From Granulicella sp. S190 (GTDB lineage: Bacteria > Acidobacteriota > Terriglobia > Terriglobales > Acidobacteriaceae), in the NCBI RefSeq assembly GCF_009766095.1, contig NZ_LMUD01000040.1:115391-176930 (forward strand): 61,540 nucleotides of DNA. The letters are read 5' to 3'. Made by a program: the position numbers and the translations under genes. Each line of letters opens with the position of its first letter. Within the stretch, counting starts at the first letter, position 1. A model generated the notes under the pieces. The model saw nothing but the letters and a program-made list of their open reading frames with translations. It searched no databases and was not told where the DNA came from. This document shows, piece after piece, positions 47,320 through 55,781 of the stretch.

Positions 47320-48231
47320 TCAAGTCAATGCTGCGTCAAGCTCTTGAAGCATGACTTGATATTGCTCCGGATTCTCAGTTTGCAATCGCTCCAGATTCAT
47401 AAGCTTCCATCGAATCGCCGGGAGATTACGAATGGCCGGTGAACTTACGAGGTTCCAGTCTGGACTGAGTGCATGAAAAGACCTCAGAAAGAGCTTAGAT
47501 GTTTCATCTAGGCGGGAGCGAATCTCCGCAACCAATTGTTCTCGGGTCGCGAGTAGCATGTCCAACGAGGTTTCTCTTACAGTCATCCCGACAAATTCTC
47601 TCTCGAAGGCTTGCCGTATCTCCTTCGAGCGGGGTTGCAGGAGCTCATGCGCGGGACGATTGTGGCTCAGGATGTATGCCAGAAATGTCTGATAGAGAGT
47701 GTTGTCGATCCCTTCATTGGCAAGCAGGTGTTGAGCGTCAAACAGATCTCGAGGATGCTGTCGGTCAAGTGCAGCAACCAGTTTCCCCGCGTATAGGTCG
47801 GCGAACGAAACCACTTGGATTTCAGCGAAGCCGAATCGCTCTTCTACGAGGGACCGGACTGTTTTCAACTCCGTGGGATGGACAGTGCCACGAAGCACGG
47901 GAGTGACTTCGATCTTGATTTGAGCGTTTCCTTGACGAACGAGGACGAGGGTTCCGCCCGCGTTAGCGCTGTCTGTGACGAAGCTGTCTGGGATCGCTTT
48001 ACGAATCTTCTGGGCAATACGGCCCAGCGCAGATCGTATCCCGATAAGCGATGTCTCTCGGTCCTCAATCGGCAGATAGACCAGGTCGATGTCCACCGAA
48101 AGGCGAGGCAGGTCGCGTACGAAAAGATTGATTGCTGTTCCGCCCTTGAGAGCAAAGCAAGTCTCGGTCGCCACATAGGGCAATACACGGACGAGTAGGG
48201 CTACCTGTCCCTCGAAAACTTCACTGGCCAT
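47320..48231 (-). CDS. abiEii: AbiEii/AbiGii-type nucleotidyltransferase toxin
   Basis: 303 residues. The nucleotidyltransferase core is FALKGGTAINLFVRDLPRLS followed by DIDLVYLPI, the GG-(S/T) and DxD motifs of the DUF1814/AbiEii family; later FADLYAGKLVAALDR and RDLFDAQHLL are also characteristic. Toxins of this family transfer nucleotides, for instance to tRNA acceptor ends, and arrest growth or abort phage infection. GGAGG upstream fixes the ATG at 48231, which overlaps the end of the antitoxin gene by 11 bases. Close to an integration scar, so probably acquired. Confidence 0.92.
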   Translation of the reverse strand: MASEVFEGQVALLVRVLPYVATETCFALKGGTAINLFVRDLPRLSVDIDLVYLPIEDRETSLIGIRSALGRIAQKIRKAIPDSFVTDSANAGGTLVLVRQGNAQIKIEVTPVLRGTVHPTELKTVRSLVEERFGFAEIQVVSFADLYAGKLVAALDRQHPRDLFDAQHLLANEGIDNTLYQTFLAYILSHNRPAHELLQPRSKEIRQAFEREFVGMTVRETSLDMLLATREQLVAEIRSRLDETSKLFLRSFHALSPDWNLVSSPAIRNLPAIRWKLMNLERLQTENPEQYQVMLQELDAALT

Positions 48232-49090
48232 CGTTCCTACCTCCAGTATTGAATAGTTCCATTGGAAGCGTGATCTGATAGCGCGAGTCAAAACGACCTT
48301 GGGGAACCAGTTGACGCTTTCCTTTCCCGAGATCGACGGCAGACAGATCCAGATGTTTGAACCAGGCATGTCCATGTCTGTCCGCGTACCAGAGGAAGAG
48401 CCGCTTTACCTTCACACTCCTGCATTCCCGCAGAAGCTTCCCCAGCAGTTGAGGACGGAGATTGGCCAAACCTTCCATGACGACATCGACTTGATGAAAG
48501 CTCTCGTGATGCGGGAGTTCATCGATCATCTCCAGGATTGCTCGTTCGGGAGCTGACATGGTCAGCGACCATTCCCAGGGGCTCGTGGATTCCGCATCCT
48601 TTAGCGATCCTGATGCTTCGCTAGAACGCAGATCGTAACGCTTCGCTTCAACGCCGCTAATCGAGTTTGCAAACAGTCCCGAAGAGCGGGTCTCAAACTG
48701 AGCGGATATCGGCAGCTTTGCAAGCCAGGACGGGAGGCCCGAGCCGTACAAGTAGACTCGCGAAGTGTCGCCAGCTTCGACGTAATGAGCATACCCAGAC
48801 AGTTCGACCGCTGTTCGTCCGCCGACGTGAAGGGGCGTGTGCATGATCTGCTGGAGAGAGAGTACAACAACATCCCATCGCAGCGAGGCCTTGGTAAGTT
48901 GGCTTGGCCGCCGGTAAACGCGGGGACCTATTCGTTCGAGCCACCCCCGGTCCACATAGTCTCGTATCGATGAACGGGAGATCCCCTGGGTTTGGAGCCA
49001 AGTGCTATCCGCCAAGAAGCCCTCCGGCAGACTTAGGAGAAGATGGTTTAGCCGAGATGATCTTTGTGCGTCCATGACGCACATATTCAC
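48221..49090 (-). CDS. abiEi: AbiEi-type antitoxin (type IV TA)
   Basis: 289 residues. The N-terminal winged helix (EGFLADSTWLQTQGISRSSIRDYVDRGWLERIG, shown here in parts: LQTQGISRSS, YVDRGWLERIG, YRRP) is the AbiEi DNA-binding domain that represses its own promoter. The C-terminal domain, with APERAILEMIDELP, carries the antitoxin function. The start is either GTG at 49090 or ATG at 49075 (MDAQRSS); neither has a Shine-Dalgarno and TTGACA lies some 23 bp upstream, so a leaderless message is possible. Operon with the toxin. Confidence 0.9.
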   Translation of the reverse strand: MNMCVMDAQRSSRLNHLLLSLPEGFLADSTWLQTQGISRSSIRDYVDRGWLERIGPRVYRRPSQLTKASLRWDVVVLSLQQIMHTPLHVGGRTAVELSGYAHYVEAGDTSRVYLYGSGLPSWLAKLPISAQFETRSSGLFANSISGVEAKRYDLRSSEASGSLKDAESTSPWEWSLTMSAPERAILEMIDELPHHESFHQVDVVMEGLANLRPQLLGKLLRECRSVKVKRLFLWYADRHGHAWFKHLDLSAVDLGKGKRQLVPQGRFDSRYQITLPMELFNTGGRNDGQ

Positions 49091-49400
49091 ATTTGCATAA
49101 ACCCGATGTCAAGTTCACAAAATCCCCTCATTGTGCGCCATGAACGCACACAAGCGCCATACAGCAAACCCAACCGCCCAAAGCCATCTAGCTGGAATGG
49201 GGGATCTACAGTCCTAAGCCAACTACCTCGGCAAGACGGTTCACACAATCAATCGGGCTGTCCGCCCACGGATCAGCCCGATTACCCGATGATGAATTTG
49301 GCAGCATTTTGGCAGCAAATGCTGCCAAGTATGCCGGTTTTACCGGTTTAGCCGACTCATAACCACCGTATCGTCAATAACTTAGGTTCCGACCCACATC
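49091..49400. other. Gap between AbiE operon and tRNA fragment
   Basis: No gene supported. Contains AT-richer sequence with GCAGCATTTTGGCAGCAAATGC-like short repeats (GGCAGCA twice near 49300-49315), typical of an element flank. Confidence 0.4.
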
Positions 49401-49445
49401 ATGGCATGGAAGAGGTCATCGGTTCGATCCCGATCAGGTCCACCA
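49401..49445 (+). other. 3' half of a tRNA-Ala(GGC) gene: attachment-site remnant
   Basis: ATGGCATGGAAG carries the GGC anticodon and the 3' anticodon stem, ATCGG-TTCGATC-CCGAT is a perfect T arm, and CAGGTCC plus ACCA is the acceptor end. The 5' half (acceptor strand, D arm, CTTCC stem) is absent upstream. This is what integration at a tRNA 3' end leaves at the far end of an element. Confidence 0.75.
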
Positions 49446-49557
49446 ACAAACTTCCCATAATGTGTAGCTTGCCGAGGTTGCCCAGCTAGTTCTTGAACCT
49501 CCGAGGGTCCGGAAGGGTCCTGAAATTTCCTTGCCTCCAGCGGCAACATCATCTCCA

Positions 49558-49719
49558 CTACTTTTGCATTTGCGTCCGCTTCTGCTGCGACACAGCTTGG
49601 GTATAGATATCGAGCGTCGTCCGGCAGCTCGCATGCCGCATCAACTCTTGAGCTACCTTGATGTCGACTCCGAGGGCTCTCAGGTTCGTCGCCAGTGAGT
49701 GACGGAAGCTATCGTGGTG
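49558..49719 (-). pseudogene. C-terminal stub of a tyrosine recombinase (integrase)
   Basis: The minus frame reads HHDSFRHSLATNLRALG, then VAQELMRHASCRTT and LDIYTQAVSQQKR to a TAG. These are the HxxR, H and catalytic Y motifs of phage-type integrases. A stop codon (TGA) at 49720-49722 and unrelated sequence lie upstream, so about 50 residues remain. It adjoins the tRNA-Ala fragment. Confidence 0.85.
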
Positions 49720-49753
49720 TCAATATCTTTCTAATATGGAATGATATTGACAC
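49717..49753. repeat. Perfect 11-bp inverted repeat at the integrase break
   Basis: GTGTCAATATC (49717-49727) and GATATTGACAC (49743-49753) flank 15 bases. It lies exactly where the integrase stub ends, so it may mark the end of a second element or a recombination junction. Confidence 0.55.
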
Positions 49754-50254
49754 TATGCGGGACGTCAAAACGTCTGCCGTGACAGTTACGCTAACTGGTT
49801 GCATCTAAATGATTTCATGAGCGTTGATGGCTAACTACAGCACCCTTGGGCACTCAAAAACACTGGGAAAAACGCAGATTAGGAATTCAGCACCCTCACC
49901 AGCACCGTCGCAGAAACCAAGGTGCTGGGAGTCTGACCTCTGCCGTGCATAGGCAGAGAGGTCGACCTGGGCAGAGGTCTGTCGCATATGCGGGGTAATC
50001 GAATTTCGAGGGTGCGGAAGGGTGCTCAAGCACCCTCCCTTAGCTTCAACTGAAACCAGTCAGAGCACTTATGGAATTGATTGTTTCCCATTCCTAGACA
50101 CCACGAAGCTGATGACGACAAGCGCATTTACGGGGAGTAAACCTGAAGGTTGCGCGCAAACCGCTCTCAAAGAGTGCCTTGGCCTGATATCGCTCTTCGA
50201 CCTTCCCACGATATGCGACAGACGCCATAGTAGGCTCAAGTAGAATCCTCGGCT
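49754..50254. other. Gene-free stretch with hairpins
   Basis: No supported gene. AGGGTGC-TCAA-GCACCCT is a perfect hairpin at 50019-50036; GACCTCTGCC and GGCAGAGAGGTC form another imperfect dyad near 49937-49965. CGAGGGTSCGGAAGGGTSCT occurs both near 49501 and 50007, a short direct repeat spanning the integrase stub. Confidence 0.45.
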
Positions 50255-51262
50255 TCAAAAAGCTTCCGCTGTTCCGGCATCGCTGCGGTCCTCAAATCCA
50301 CGTTTGAGGTATTCACCAGGGTTGGCCCCGACAACTCGCTTGAACGCCTTACTGAACGCAGCGTCGGACTCGTAACCGACCGAGCGAGCGACGTCTATGA
50401 GCTTTTTGTCGCGCTGTTGTAGAAACTGAATCGCCTTCTGCATCCGCCACTCGGTTACATATTCCAGCGGTGTTTGTCCGAGCAGCTCTTTGAAGCGTGC
50501 TGCGAATGCGGAGCGAGACATGCCCGCCGCTTCGGCCAGGGATTCGACCGTCCAAGGTGTCTTCACACGATCGTGAATGCCACTCAGGGCAGCGCCGATT
50601 TGAGGGTCGAAGATGGCACGAAGCCATCCTTTGTTGCGTGCTGGTCCCGACGCGATATGCGCGCGGAGAACCTGGATAAACAGGACCTCGGCTAGCCTCG
50701 TCGCGACGACTTCAGATCCCGGCGCTTGTTCTGCCATTTCCGAAGCAAGCGCCTGCACTGTGTTGTGAAGAGCAAGCGTACGTGCCTCATCGGCCTTCAT
50801 CAGAATGAAGCTCGGCAATAACTGAGTGATCGGCTTCAGGCTGGCGCGATCGAAACTCAAGGAACCACAGACGATTGTCGTCGGTGCGCCACCACCTCCA
50901 TAAAGAGCGACATTGCCGTTGGCCTTGGCCCCAATCTCGCGGAAGGTTGACCCTGGACGTGTTCGCGGGCTGTCGCGCAGAACAATCGAAGTCCCTTTAG
51001 CCACCAAAAAGCAATCACCGCCGGTGAGGGGAATCTGTTCCGCAATCCCTTCCACACTCAGCCAGCAGTTGCCGCGCGAGAGCATGGCGAAGTGCGCCAG
51101 ATCTGTGGGTGGCATCTTCTTACCGGAAAGAGTGGCTTTTTCTTCGGTCTGATTTTCCTGCTTCACGCCCCACGGGGCTGTGGCTTCGAGCCTGTGCAGA
51201 CCGAAAGCGGTTACGTGCAGCGTTCTGAAGATGTCTGTTATCGGGTCCAACTGAGCCTCCAT
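50255..51262 (-). CDS. AraC-family regulator with cupin-type sensor domain
   Basis: 335 residues. The N-terminal half (WLSVEGIAEQIPLTGGDCFLVAKG, broken here as LTGGDCFLV) matches the cupin_6 sensor of AraC proteins. The C-terminal double helix-turn-helix includes WTVESLAEAAGMSRSAFAAR, PLEYVTEWRMQKA and VGYESDAAFSKAFKR. This subfamily often controls divergent SDR or oxidoreductase genes, and here a tandem SDR pair starts 308 bp away in the other direction. Ligand unknown. Confidence 0.93.
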   Translation of the reverse strand: MEAQLDPITDIFRTLHVTAFGLHRLEATAPWGVKQENQTEEKATLSGKKMPPTDLAHFAMLSRGNCWLSVEGIAEQIPLTGGDCFLVAKGTSIVLRDSPRTRPGSTFREIGAKANGNVALYGGGGAPTTIVCGSLSFDRASLKPITQLLPSFILMKADEARTLALHNTVQALASEMAEQAPGSEVVATRLAEVLFIQVLRAHIASGPARNKGWLRAIFDPQIGAALSGIHDRVKTPWTVESLAEAAGMSRSAFAARFKELLGQTPLEYVTEWRMQKAIQFLQQRDKKLIDVARSVGYESDAAFSKAFKRVVGANPGEYLKRGFEDRSDAGTAEAF

Positions 51263-51569
51263 CTGCTCTCGAAAGCCATAGTGTTCTGTGACCTCTACGA
51301 AACTGCGCAGCTTCGCTCGCCGGACAAGTGCAGCATCAGGTCGAAGAGGCCTCTACCATGACGGACATTCTCCTTCCTTCCAGCATCACAACTCCTACAC
51401 TCCTTTTCCCCGCGCGTCCCAGTTCTATCAATAATGAGCAAAACAGCTCGGTTTAGCCATCTTTCTGGACGAATAGACAAAAATCTTGGACTCCCGAGCA
51501 GTTTTCGTCCGCCGCCAAAGAATCTACCTTAGTGTACGGAATGCTTCACACATTCCGAAGGGAGCAATT

Positions 51570-52301
51570 ATGGGAAAGCTTGAAGGTAAGGTTGCAGTCA
51601 TCACGGGTGGATCGAGCGGCTTGGCGCTGCAGAGCGCCAAGCGGTTCGTTGAAGAAGGCGCCTACGTTTTCATCACGGGCCGGAGGCAGGAGGCGCTCGA
51701 TGAGGCGGTCAAGCTGATTGGCCGGAACGTGACCGGCGTGCGCGGCGACGCGTCCAATCTCGACGACCTCGACCGTCTGTTCGGCACAGTCAAGCGAGAA
51801 AAGGGCAAGATCGACGTTCTGTTTGCGAGCGCAGGCAAGGGCGAAGCCGCCAAGCTGGGTGAGATTACTGAGCAGCACTTCGATGCGGGCTTCGACCTGA
51901 TTGTGCGTGGAACGCTGTTTACGGTTCAGAAGGCGTTGCCGCTGCTCAACGATGGCGGATCGATCATCATGATCGGGTCCGTTGCTTCGGTAAAAGGATT
52001 TCCTGGTTTCGGCGTGTATGCGGCGAGCAAGGCGGCATTGCGTTCATTCGCACGCACATGGGTCAACGAACTGAAGGGCAGGCATATCCGCGTGAACGTG
52101 CTGAGCCCGGGGCAGGTCGATACCCCGGATTCCCAGCGACTCGACAAGGAGACGAGGGAGATGTTCGAATCCCTGATCCCGCGCGGCAAGATGGGTCGTC
52201 CTGAGGAAATTGCGGCGGTCGCGCTGTTTCTTGCTTCAGACGAGTCGAGCTACGTGAATGGGGTGGATTTGGCTGTCGACGGCGGCTTCTCAGCCATCTG
52301 A
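51570..52301 (+). CDS. Short-chain dehydrogenase, first of a tandem pair
   Basis: 243 residues. MGKLEGKVAVITGGSSGL has the nucleotide loop but with L where most have I in GxG(I), and ALQSAKRF follows. FASAGKGE replaces the usual NNAG, and the active site is IGSVASVKGFPGFGVYAASK. GAAGGGAG before the ATG at 51570 fixes the start. It is 112 bases before its tandem copy; the two share leader sequence as well as coding sequence. Probably regulated by the divergent AraC protein. Confidence 0.93.
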   Translation: MGKLEGKVAVITGGSSGLALQSAKRFVEEGAYVFITGRRQEALDEAVKLIGRNVTGVRGDASNLDDLDRLFGTVKREKGKIDVLFASAGKGEAAKLGEITEQHFDAGFDLIVRGTLFTVQKALPLLNDGGSIIMIGSVASVKGFPGFGVYAASKAALRSFARTWVNELKGRHIRVNVLSPGQVDTPDSQRLDKETREMFESLIPRGKMGRPEEIAAVALFLASDESSYVNGVDLAVDGGFSAI

Positions 52302-52413
52302 ATTCGCGTTGACGAATCGACAAAAGATTAGGACTCGCGAGCAGTTCTTGTCCACCGCCAAAAAGATCTGCTCTTCAGCACTGAATTCTACAGATCGACC
52401 AAAGGGAGTCATT

Positions 52414-53148
52414 ATGGGAAAGCTTGAAGGAAAAGTTGCAGTCATCACGGGTGGGGCTACCGGCATCGGCCGCGCCGCAGCAAAACGCTTCATCGAGGAG
52501 GGCGCCATCGTCTTCATCTTCGGCCGTCGGCAGGCAGAACTCGACGCCGCTGTGGCCGATCTCGGGTCCAACGCCCGCGGGGTGAAGGGCTCGATCTCCG
52601 ATCTGGCCGATCTCGACCGACTCTACGCGGCGGTGAAGGCCGAGCGCGGAACCCTCGACATCGTCTTTGCCAATGCCGGGGCGGGAAGCCCGCTTCCGCT
52701 TGGCAAGATCACCGCCGAGCACATTGACGAGACCTTCGACACCAATGTGAAGGGTACGATCTTCACGATCCAGAAGGCGCTTCCGCTGATGGGCAAGGGC
52801 GGTTCGATCATTCTGACGGGCTCGAGCGCCGGCACCACGGGCGCCCCGACAATGAGCGTCTACAGCGCGAGCAAGGCGGCAGTGCGCAACCTCGCGCGGA
52901 CCTGGGCGGAGGACCTGAAGGGCACCGGCATCCGGGTAAACGTGCTGTCGCCCGGAGCGACGGCGACAGAACTCGCAAAGGCAGCGTTAGGCGAGGAGGG
53001 CCAGAAGGTCTACGCGGCGATGACTCCGCTCCAGCGCATGGCCGATCCGGCGGAGATCGGGGCGGCTGCTGCCTTTCTCGCGTCGGACGACAGCAGCTTC
53101 ATGACCGCTAGCGAGCTCGCCGTCGACGGCGGCTTAGCGCAAATCTGA
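52414..53148 (+). CDS. Short-chain dehydrogenase, second of a tandem pair
   Basis: 244 residues. MGKLEGKVAVITGGATGIGR is the loop; FANAGAGSPLPLGKIT is the NAG region; ILTGSSAGTTGAPTMSVYSASK carries Ser-Tyr-Lys. AAGGGAG lies before the ATG at 52414. The gap upstream repeats the leader of the first SDR (GACTCGCGAGCAGTTCTTGT versus GACTCCCGAGCAGTTTTCGT), so the duplicated unit included regulatory DNA. Enzymes of this type oxidise or reduce sugars, alcohols or ketones; the substrate is unknown. Confidence 0.94.
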   Translation: MGKLEGKVAVITGGATGIGRAAAKRFIEEGAIVFIFGRRQAELDAAVADLGSNARGVKGSISDLADLDRLYAAVKAERGTLDIVFANAGAGSPLPLGKITAEHIDETFDTNVKGTIFTIQKALPLMGKGGSIILTGSSAGTTGAPTMSVYSASKAAVRNLARTWAEDLKGTGIRVNVLSPGATATELAKAALGEEGQKVYAAMTPLQRMADPAEIGAAAAFLASDDSSFMTASELAVDGGLAQI

Positions 53149-53219
53149 CGCATTCGCCCAACGGCGCTCCAGTCGATGATTCGGAGCGCCGCAGGATTCG
53201 GTAAATCAAAGGAGAACAT

Positions 53220-53822
53220 ATGAGCTACGCAATTGTAGGATTCGGAAAGATAGGTCAGGCTCTCGCCCAAGCCTTTGCCCGTAAGAATATCAACGTGGCC
53301 GTTGCGAGTCGCCGGCCCCCCGAGGCGTTGGCACCGCAGGCTCGGGCGATTGGACCCACAGTCGTCGCCAAGTCGCTGCGGGATGCACTCGAGGCTGACA
53401 CAATCATCTTGGCGGTTCCGTTCGGGGAACATCGCGAGATTGCGAAGGCCCTGCCGAGTTGGAAAGGCAAGACAGTCATCGACGCGATGAACTCGTTTCC
53501 AGTCCCACCTGAGGAACTGGACGGTCTCCCATCCTCCGCATTCGTTGCGAAGTCGTTCACCGGCGCCAAGTTGGTGAAGGGTTTTAATCACCTGGTTGCG
53601 GCCACACTGGCTACCGACCCGATCGTCGAGGGCGGCCACCGGGTCGTCTTTCTGTCGAGCGATGACGAGGACGCTATCGCTCCCGTGGCGGATTTGGCCA
53701 AACAACTTGGGTTCGCACCCGTCAAGCTTGGAAAGTTCAACGAGGGTGGCGCGTTAGTCCACGCACGCGGCAAGACTTGGGGTCTGCTCATCTTTCAGGA
53801 TTTGTTCAAGAAGCAGCAGTAA
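53220..53822 (+). CDS. NADPH-dependent F420 reductase-like protein
   Basis: 200 residues. MSYAIVGFGKIGQALAQAF has GxGxxG; DTIILAVPFGEHREIAKAL, VIDAMNSFPVPPEEL and KSFTGAKLVKGFNHL are the family segments. It is a paralogue of 12992-13582, with similar length but moderate identity. It lies 71 bases after the second SDR and before an NTF2-fold gene, which repeats the family pairing seen near 12.5-13.6 kb. The electron acceptor, F420 or other, cannot be inferred. Confidence 0.88.
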   Translation: MSYAIVGFGKIGQALAQAFARKNINVAVASRRPPEALAPQARAIGPTVVAKSLRDALEADTIILAVPFGEHREIAKALPSWKGKTVIDAMNSFPVPPEELDGLPSSAFVAKSFTGAKLVKGFNHLVAATLATDPIVEGGHRVVFLSSDDEDAIAPVADLAKQLGFAPVKLGKFNEGGALVHARGKTWGLLIFQDLFKKQQ

Positions 53823-53918
53823 TCGATCTATGACCGTGTGATTTGGCCCGAGAAGGATGGTTCCGAAACGTCCGCTTAGATCGGACACACTTGATGTAAG
53901 GGAAAAGGAGAGATTTTG

Positions 53919-54335
53919 ATGAGCATCGAAAAGAATGTCCAAATTGTGAAGGATTTCTTTGCAGCAATGGGCAGCCGCGATAAGCAAGTTCTGCTGGCGT
54001 TGGTTGCAGAAGATATTGAGTGGATCGTTCCGGGCGAGGACTGGCCGCTGGCCGGCACGCACCGTGGGCACAAGGGATTGGAGAATTTACTTCAGAAGGC
54101 TAACGAAACGGTGGAAACTTCGTACCCAAAGCCCCCCGAATTCGTGGCGCAGGGAGACCGGGTTTTGGTCGTCGGCGTCGCTACGGGGAAAATCAAAGCC
54201 ACGAATAGGGCGTTCACGGACGACTGGGTCTTCGCCATTACCGTTCGAAACGGCAAGGTGACGAAGATTCGGGAGTACATCGACACGCAAGCACTGGCGC
54301 GGGCCTCCGAGGCAGACGCGAGCCCCAAGCTTTAA
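53919..54335 (+). CDS. SnoaL-like NTF2-fold protein
   Basis: 138 residues. MSIEKNVQIVKDFFAAMGSR, then IEWIVPGEDWPLAGTHRGHKG and a terminal strand GKVTKIREYIDTQAL are SnoaL-like landmarks (ketosteroid isomerase-like fold). AAGGAG nine bases before the ATG at 53919 supports the start. Last gene of the SDR-SDR-reductase-NTF2 run; convergent with the LysR gene. Possibly an isomerase or a ligand-binding protein. Confidence 0.88.
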   Translation: MSIEKNVQIVKDFFAAMGSRDKQVLLALVAEDIEWIVPGEDWPLAGTHRGHKGLENLLQKANETVETSYPKPPEFVAQGDRVLVVGVATGKIKATNRAFTDDWVFAITVRNGKVTKIREYIDTQALARASEADASPKL

Positions 54336-54519
54336 CCCATCTGAAATTGGCGGATCTCGGTGAGTGCATTTTCGCCAATGCACTCACTGAGACACGATAA
54401 CTACTGAAAAGTCAGCTTGCGTTGACCGGTTCGGAGTTGCGGATGGTTATGCTCCTACGAGACCGAATCAGAAGGAATCGATCTTTCAACCGTTAGCTGA
54501 GAGGCTTGGGCCCAATTGC

Positions 54520-55476
54520 TCAAGGTCCAGACGTTGGAGAGAGCGTCAGGTCTGTGAAATATTCCTTTGCGCGACCATGTTTCAATCGTGGATCGCGGTC
54601 TGTTCCGATGTATTCAGCAAGGAAGTCAAGAAGCCCTTCTACTTTTGGCGTGAGTCGAGACGAACCGGAAAACAGCGCACACAATGTGATCGGTTCCGGT
54701 TTCCACAGCGGAAGAATCGGAACAAGCCTACTCCGGTTGTCCGGGTGCTTTGCCATCCACAGCGGCAGGACAGTGATGCCAAGACCATCCAGAGCAAACG
54801 GCAGATTGATGCCGGGATCACTCGTCACGACGTGAAATGCAATGTTTGGACTGACCTCTTTCGATCCGCGGGACAGCTTCCAAACACCGGAGCCCGCACA
54901 CCGATGGGCGGCGAGTTCGTCGGGATTAGCCGGACTGCCAAATGCGTCCTCGTATGCCGGACTCGCGAAGAGCCCCCGTGCAGTCCCAGGGTAGGACCGG
55001 ACCCGTCGTACCGAGTCCTTTGGCGCTTTGAGTTTGAAGAACACGTCCACATCTTCACGGGGTTCCTGATCCCAGCCAAAAGAGTACGGCTCAATTTCCA
55101 TTTTCAAAGACGGAAAGCGAGTGATGAATTCTTTAAGCAGGGGCGCCAGTATCTCGCGGGCCATAGTCAGCGGGCACGCGATCTTGATCGTGCCACTTGG
55201 GTCAGAGCGGCGAACCTCTAGGGATTCCTCCCCATCTGTGAGCGTACGCAGCGCGCGTCTGCAGGCGAGAAGATACTCCCTGCCCGCGTCTGTCAAAATC
55301 AATCCTTTCGGACCCCTATGCGCCAGAAGTACCCCAAGGTGCTTTTCAAGACGGGTGAGAGATCTGCTTACCGTCGACGCTGGTTGATGCAGCGTCTTCC
55401 CGGCAGCGCTCATTGTTCCCGCCTGCGCGGCGATCACAAAAGTCCGGACGTCATTTAAATCAATGTGGTGCGGCAT
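54520..55476 (-). CDS. LysR-family regulator
   Basis: 318 residues. The N-terminal helix-turn-helix is DLNDVRTFVIAAQAGTMSAAGKTLHQPASTVSRSLTRLEKHLG, seen in parts as TFVIAAQAGTMSAAG and ASTVSRSLTRLEKHLG. The C-terminal effector domain starts at GTIKIACPLTMAREI. Divergent from the six-gene run starting at 55782, with a GGTGTCC-N17-GGACACC inverted repeat in the shared 305-bp gap. Probably its activator or repressor. Confidence 0.93.
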   Translation of the reverse strand: MPHHIDLNDVRTFVIAAQAGTMSAAGKTLHQPASTVSRSLTRLEKHLGVLLAHRGPKGLILTDAGREYLLACRRALRTLTDGEESLEVRRSDPSGTIKIACPLTMAREILAPLLKEFITRFPSLKMEIEPYSFGWDQEPREDVDVFFKLKAPKDSVRRVRSYPGTARGLFASPAYEDAFGSPANPDELAAHRCAGSGVWKLSRGSKEVSPNIAFHVVTSDPGINLPFALDGLGITVLPLWMAKHPDNRSRLVPILPLWKPEPITLCALFSGSSRLTPKVEGLLDFLAEYIGTDRDPRLKHGRAKEYFTDLTLSPTSGP

Positions 55477-55530
55477 GATGTGTTCCGGCAGTCACTGGTA
55501 ATAACAGTGCTTCTTTCCTGGGAAGTCTCA

Positions 55531-55561
55531 GGTGTCCAAATGTCCCCCAACAAAGGACACC
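55531..55561. promoter_or_regulatory. Inverted repeat GGTGTCC-N17-GGACACC, candidate LysR site
   Basis: Perfect 7-bp arms, 55 bp upstream of the LysR start in the divergent gap. It suits autoregulation and control of the opposite operon. Confidence 0.45.
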
Positions 55562-55781
55562 AGATTCCTATTCGCGAACATGCTGCACTCATTGTCATTC
55601 ATTCGTTGCTCTAGCGCAAAGCAGCTTTGCGTGTATCAGGGCTCCATAAACTCCGGGTCCCGCATCTGTTCTATAGACGACATAGGACGAGCTGCCTTCA
55701 CCTGATCTCTAGTGAACGACTCGCGCGGAGAACTTAGAGGCAACTACCAGATGTAAACCATTGAGAAAGAGCGAAGAAGAT

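Noticed and set aside
49370..49445. Complete tRNA gene
   Set aside because: Only anticodon loop to CCA is present; the matching 5' acceptor strand (GGACCTG) and the CTTCC anticodon half are missing.
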